DNA of 64,000 bases from Straminergon stramineum (Eukaryota > Streptophyta > Bryopsida > Hypnales > Calliergonaceae): assembly GCA_963920665.1 (NCBI GenBank), contig OY987269.1:1738501-1802500 (forward strand), written 5' to 3'. The notes under the pieces were generated by a model, which ran no database searches, was not told the DNA's origin, and saw only the letters and a program-made list of their open reading frames with translations. Shown here piece by piece: positions 62,726-64,000 of this stretch; the first letter of the stretch is position 1; each line of letters begins with the position of its first letter. A program made the position numbers and the translations under genes.

Positions 62726-62931
62726 CACTAGTAGAAAACAACATTTCCTTCAACAAAATTTAGGTGATGCATTTTTTTTGTTTTATGCCAAAAAACACAA
62801 AGTTTGTACTAACTACAATGCAGTTTATAGATAACAAAGTTGCAGTCAACAAAGATTTTGTGTTTTTTGGCATAAAACAAAAAAATGCATCACCTAAATT
62901 TTGTTGAAGGAAATGTTGTTTTCTTCTAGTG
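62726..62931. mobile_element. CACTA-type foldback MITE, 206 bp
   Basis: It begins CACTAGTAGAAAACAACATT and its reversed end begins CACTAGAAGAAAACAACATT. ATT is duplicated at 62723-62725 and 62932-62934, the 3-bp length expected for CACTA (En/Spm). The two arms, about 80 bp each, are nearly identical and leave a central loop of about 40 bp. The 71-codon frame across it is a by-product of the palindrome. Confidence 0.85.
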
Positions 62932-63299
62932 ATTGCCCGACAAGTGTTTCTTTTTAAGATATTTGGATTGCCCAAAAAAAACTCTCCCTAACTTTCTCAT
63001 CACTAGTCCACACAAAATGAATAAAATCTCTCTATGTGGACAAAAATATTTTCTATGTGAAATAAAATTTTAAAATTTTAAAATGGAGTTTTTGTGAATT
63101 TTTTTTGTGCTACCTGGCAACCTCCATTTGAGCTTAGGGAAACACAATGTTTTCTCTCAAGCACCAATTGAAACAAAAATCATATTTTTAGAAAGCTAAT
63201 ATTTCTATCTTTATAAATCATGCCAAAAATTGAAATTATAGGAACTTTCTCAAACCCTACAACGTCTTATGAGGAGACCTTTAGTCCTTTAAGGGTTAA

Positions 63300-64000
63300 C
63301 CCATTCATGATTGCTCTAATTTTTATTTTATTTGACACGAATGAAAGAAGTTTTGTTTGCAAAACAACATACGTTGCTAAATTTTAGTGTTGAGATGACT
63401 TTCCAGAGGCCCTAGTTGAAATATAGCTTTAGGCAAGTGACAAGTTTAAAAGAAAAAAAGAGAAAAGGACAAGAGATCAAATGAGCTAAATTGAAAGGCA
63501 AACAATGAGGGTCAAGGGTCTAAGATGGAAGCCTTGTGACCTAGGCTCGAGGCCCAAGCCCCTAACGTGAGAATCCCTAAAGAACTTCGAAGTTGAAGCC
63601 ATCCATTAGTCCCAATCTAATCCACCTTGGTTTATCTTCTATGAGTGTGCTAAAGACTCCCTCCAAGCACCTCTTGGCATTGAAGCCTTGAGTAAGCTTG
63701 GGCTTGTCAATTGGCTTTATCTTGCATCTTGTCTTGAGTTGGTCCTATTCCATATGTTTGTAACTTAGTCAATCATCCCAATGTATATTATTTGTATGAG
63801 TTCAATGTGAGACCAATTTTTGTCATTGAAGGTGATAGGTTTGGAAGGGCACCTCCTATTATTTATGCTTGATTGGATTGGGGAAGTTGTGCTTTTCATT
63901 ACCAAGGAGGTTTCTTCCCATATTGGTGGTGAAGTTTAAGAACAAAATGGATGCATCCTTTCAAAGCCATTGTAATTTGTCTAGGTCCCATTCTAAAGCA
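63300..64000. other. Intergenic DNA to window end
   Basis: No gene recognised. Slightly GC-richer from 63.5 kb; an element or gene may continue beyond the window. Confidence 0.4.

Larger units (their letters stand above)
61061..63295 (-). mobile_element. Large TTAA element, family B-like, 2.2 kb with nested insertions
   Basis: It is flanked by TTAA at 61057-61060 and 63296-63299. The left end CCCCTCAAAGACCAAGGCCT and the adjacent TCAAAATTATCATTTCCAT block are the reverse of the family B right end. The right end ACCTTTAGTCCTTTAAGGG closes it, after blocks like CCTAACTTTCTCATCACTAG that match the reversed B interior. It contains repeat R2 and a CACTA-type MITE, which account for about 440 bp; the remaining excess over 922 bp is unexplained. 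No transposase frame was found. Confidence 0.55.

Noticed and set aside
62760..62975. 71-codon ORF
   Set aside because: Created by the palindrome of the CACTA-type MITE.
1..64000. CRISPR arrays, bacterial operons, organellar inserts, tRNA or rRNA genes
   Set aside because: Scanned for regular spacer repeats, polycistronic gene order, plastid or mitochondrial genes and cloverleaf-like sequence; none was recognisable.

Overview
This window looks like nuclear DNA from a land plant with a large, AT-rich, repeat-filled genome. The evidence is two intron-rich genes whose spliced products match plant proteins (VPS18 and a DUF3755/Myb-like protein). Both lie in GC-richer islands inside long AT-rich intergenic DNA made largely of decayed transposable elements. 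Nothing bacterial, viral or organellar was seen. The lineage cannot be fixed by eye. A non-flowering plant (bryophyte, lycophyte or fern) is possible but unproven.

Layout. 1-14.4 kb: intergenic DNA with TTAA-flanked elements, a LINE-like 3' end, a 169-bp tandem array and dispersed repeats. 14.5-23.6 kb: VPS18 on the minus strand; a 24-exon model gives one open frame of 1064 codons. 23.6-28.9 kb: its 5' flank, a 925-bp TTAA element and plain AT-rich DNA. 28.9-34.5 kb: a complete but dead 5.6-kb hAT transposon with an 8-bp target duplication, itself interrupted by a 925-bp TTAA element. 35.7-36.9 kb: another TTAA element carrying a nested MITE. 37.1-41.9 kb: the DUF3755/Myb-like gene on the minus strand, 7 exons and 300 codons, with a strong hairpin in one intron. 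41.9-43.3 kb: a GC-rich 5' flank. 43.3-64 kb: gene-poor DNA with more TTAA elements, a Harbinger-like element, a CACTA-type foldback MITE, a 5'-truncated LINE and several repeat families.

Main observation: at least a dozen copies of several related non-autonomous element families start with CCCY or a one-base variant, end with the reverse complement, and sit between TTAA tetranucleotides. Intact copies of one family are 923-925 bp and occur in both orientations. One sits inside the hAT transposase gene, one contains a LINE insertion, and another family member contains a CACTA MITE. TTAA duplication with CCC termini is the hallmark of the piggyBac superfamily, which to my knowledge is poorly documented in land plants. 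No piggyBac transposase is present here, so the superfamily call is inference.

The two genes are unrelated housekeeping-type genes that happen to share a strand. VPS18 acts in vacuolar membrane tethering. The DUF3755 protein is probably nuclear.
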